DNA of 5,388 nucleotides from Alphaproteobacteria bacterium (GTDB lineage: Bacteria; Pseudomonadota; Alphaproteobacteria; ATCC43930; CGMCC-115725): positions 1 to 5,388 of the forward strand of contig JASHUX010000002.1 of the NCBI GenBank assembly GCA_030039775.1. The letters are read 5' to 3'. Of the stretch, positions 5,323 to 5,388 are shown one piece after another (positions within the stretch are counted from its first letter, which is position 1; every line of letters begins with the position of its first letter). Made by a program: the position numbers and the translations under genes. The notes under the pieces were generated by a model. The model saw only the letters and a program-made list of their open reading frames with translations, ran no database searches and was not told the origin of the DNA.

Positions 5323-5330
5323 AGGCCCAA

Positions 5331-5388
5331 ATGGCCCGTGCGAAGCAAGCGAAGCAAATCCACCAACTGACGCTTCCACAATTTGAAA
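5331..5388 (+). CDS. IS1595-family (ISXO2-like) transposase, N-terminus only
   Basis: The ATG at 5331 follows GGGGAGG by five bases. The 19 visible codons read MARAKQAKQIHQLTLPQFE and run off the window. A short Lys/Gln-rich start leading into LT..QFE is what I recall of ISXO2-like transposases, which continue into a zinc-ribbon DNA-binding domain and a DDE-type catalytic domain. Neither is within the window. The promoter, hairpin-covered ribosome-binding site and nearby candidate inverted repeat support a mobile-element gene rather than a host gene. Whether the copy is intact cannot be told. Identification from so few residues is tentative. Confidence 0.6.
   Translation, partial: MARAKQAKQIHQLTLPQFE

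Larger units (their letters stand above)
5242..5388 (+). mobile_element. Left end of an IS1595/ISXO2-like insertion sequence (partial)
   Basis: The right edge carries the promoter, leader and first codons of an ISXO2-like transposase, so an element end must lie between about 5190 and 5275. GGTGCTGTCC, beginning at 5242, is my best guess for the terminal inverted repeat. The adjoining eight bases CAATCGAT (5234-5241) would then be one copy of the 8-bp target duplication usual in this family. The partner end lies outside the window, so the boundary is a hypothesis. The element is inserted about 50 bases upstream of the chaperone-trpE operon and points away from it. Confidence 0.45.

Overview
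The window looks like chromosomal DNA from a GC-rich alphaproteobacterium of the order Hyphomicrobiales, probably near Bradyrhizobium, Rhodopseudomonas or a related Xanthobacteraceae/Nitrobacteraceae lineage. This rests on a stand-alone (not trpG-fused) 500-residue TrpE, the pairing of a SurA-N/PpiD-type membrane chaperone gene with trpE, small Gly/Tyr-rich secreted proteins, and the kinds of insertion sequences present. The assignment is from recalled family features, not a database search.

Apart from the partial transposase at the right end, every gene or gene remnant is read on the minus strand, so the biology runs right to left. At the right edge (about 5242-5388) is the left end of an IS1595/ISXO2-like element. 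It carries its own promoter, a hairpin over its ribosome-binding site and the first 19 codons of a transposase. Next to it lies a two-gene operon: a PpiD-like periplasmic folding factor (5188-3311) and trpE (3295-1793), only 15 bases apart. The operon's apparent promoter lies almost on top of the first start codon, which has no Shine-Dalgarno sequence, so the transcript may be leaderless.

Downstream of trpE, where trpG might be expected, sit two paralogous small secreted proteins (1641-1429 and 1190-873). They have matching 30-residue signal peptides and a PYACGYY motif at the same residues (45-51). Each has its own Shine-Dalgarno sequence and its own intrinsic terminator with a similar GC stem. 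The 70-residue copy also has a perfect 8-bp hairpin hiding its Shine-Dalgarno sequence.

The left end (1-720) is a graveyard. A good promoter with CtrA-like TTAACCA half-sites and an ideal Shine-Dalgarno sequence drives a signal-peptide start that stops after 20 codons (659-597). Past this come the C-terminal part of an IS21 IstA transposase, the first ~26 codons of IstB, and then an internally deleted IS5-family transposase fragment that runs off the window.

No tRNA, rRNA or CRISPR is visible. The biosynthetic core is ordinary. The points of most interest are the regulatory structures (two hairpins over ribosome-binding sites, a possibly leaderless operon, CtrA-like sites), the duplicated secreted-protein cassette and the layered transposon remnants.
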